Below, piece after piece: positions 54,213 to 54,656 of a stretch of DNA of 54,656 bases. Below the pieces are notes generated by a model. The model did no database searches and had not been told where the DNA came from. It was given only the letters and a program-made list of their open reading frames with translations. Location of the stretch: positions 1 to 54,656 of the forward strand of contig VOPT01000016.1 of NCBI GenBank assembly GCA_009594865.1, written 5' to 3'. The DNA is from Nitrospira sp. GTDB lineage: Bacteria > Nitrospirota > Nitrospiria > Nitrospirales > Nitrospiraceae. Made by a program: the position numbers and the translations under genes. Position 1 is the stretch's first letter. Every line of letters begins with the position of its first letter.

Positions 54213-54656
54213 TTAGGAATTTGCTACGTTGGGAATGGTGTGCCGGTGTTGGCGATTCGCCACTGAGATGGCCGCGCTGCACGCTTGCCGGACAGCGGCG
54301 CCGCCTTTTTTCTGCCCGAGCTCAAGGGCCGCCATGGCCGCAGGAGTGGCCAGTTTGCCGAGGATCTCCGCTGCCAATAACGCGAGCTCTTCTTTCTTCT
54401 TTCGATTGGTCCAGGACCACTCCGTCAACAGGCCTTGCCAGTAGGGCACGGCTTCGTCCGCGGCCGTGTGTTTCAGGGCTTGATAGATCGCGCGTTTTTC
54501 CGCCGGTGACCGGTCGTAGAAATCATCGGCCGTGACGAATGGCGACCACGCAGAAAAGGCGGCCGTATATTGGCCGCCGGTCAGGACTTTCATCGCGGTC
54601 AGGCGAACCGTTTCATCGCTGTCCCCTAAGAGTGCGACTAGCTTCACACCGCTGCC
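54213..54656 (-). CDS. HEAT-repeat protein, C-terminal part (5' end outside window)
   Basis: The frame is open to the right window edge, so the start is missing. The visible 147 residues are helical repeats: VKLVALLGDSDETVRLTAMKV and ELALLAAEILGKLATPAAMA followed by LELGQKKGGAAVRQACSAAI, typical of HEAT/PBS-lyase repeats used as scaffolds. No catalytic motif in this part. It ends 14 bases before the HD-GYP start, so the two are likely cotranscribed and might work in the same signalling path. Confidence 0.8.
   Translation of the reverse strand, partial: GSGVKLVALLGDSDETVRLTAMKVLTGGQYTAAFSAWSPFVTADDFYDRSPAEKRAIYQALKHTAADEAVPYWQGLLTEWSWTNRKKKEELALLAAEILGKLATPAAMAALELGQKKGGAAVRQACSAAISVANRQHRHTIPNVANS

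Noticed and set aside
1..54656. CRISPR arrays
   Set aside because: No series of regularly spaced direct repeats was seen by eye on either strand, and no cas gene is present.

Overview
The window looks like a chromosomal piece of a Nitrospira-type bacterium (phylum Nitrospirota). The assignment is inferred from moderate-to-high GC, Gram-negative envelope genes (secretin, OmpH/Skp, lipoproteins), a hybrid type II secretion/type IV pilus operon, and a glucose-6-phosphate dehydrogenase, GH15 glucan hydrolase and universal stress protein neighbourhood. No 16S rRNA or nxr gene is present to confirm it.

Region 1 (about 0-17 kb, core, + strand). The window opens inside a UDP-sugar dehydrogenase gene. 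A long, tightly packed operon then encodes an envelope-spanning secretion or pseudopilus machine: a lipoprotein secretin with N-terminal TPRs and a C-terminal cohesin-like domain, two pseudopilins, a LysM lipoprotein, a GspF platform, a GspE/PilB ATPase, PilM/PilN/PilO-like assembly proteins, a GspC/PilP-like linker and another pseudopilin-like protein. proA and a 592-residue protein of unknown function follow, then a canonical GspG major pseudopilin and a REC-HDOD regulator.

Region 2 (about 17-40 kb, accessory, mixed strands). Genes here are spaced out, often alone, with long apparently non-coding gaps and several decayed genes. It holds a secreted clan GH-A-like hydrolase, a Yip1-like membrane protein, a DUF2235 (Tle1-like) hydrolase, a three-repeat CARDB lipoprotein, a HAD pseudogene, a sugar-phosphate guanylyltransferase, an S24-type repressor, zwf flanked by two inverted paralogues (one broken), a fossil IS transposase, a double-Usp protein, a GH15 enzyme, a DedA protein, three small exported or cytosolic proteins and a cytochrome b-molybdopterin fusion.

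Region 3 (about 40.6-45.4 kb, mobile). A truncated hsdM fragment is followed by an IS3-family element whose transposase gene is split by a structurally complete group II intron (ends, domains V and VI and RT all visible). An IS5-family element with a likely programmed -1 frameshift abuts it with overlapping termini.

Region 4 (about 45.4-54.7 kb, core). tRNA-Phe(GAA), tRNA-Ser(GCU), tRNA-Ser(UGA) and serS are followed by a radical SAM/rhodanese/DUF362 operon, an OmpH-like chaperone, a small zinc-ribbon protein, an HD-GYP protein and the end of a HEAT-repeat protein gene.

The most notable signals are the hybrid secretion operon with its cohesin-tailed secretin, the intron-in-IS nest, and the duplicated, partly decayed exported protein flanking zwf. 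No CRISPR array or complete defence system was seen.
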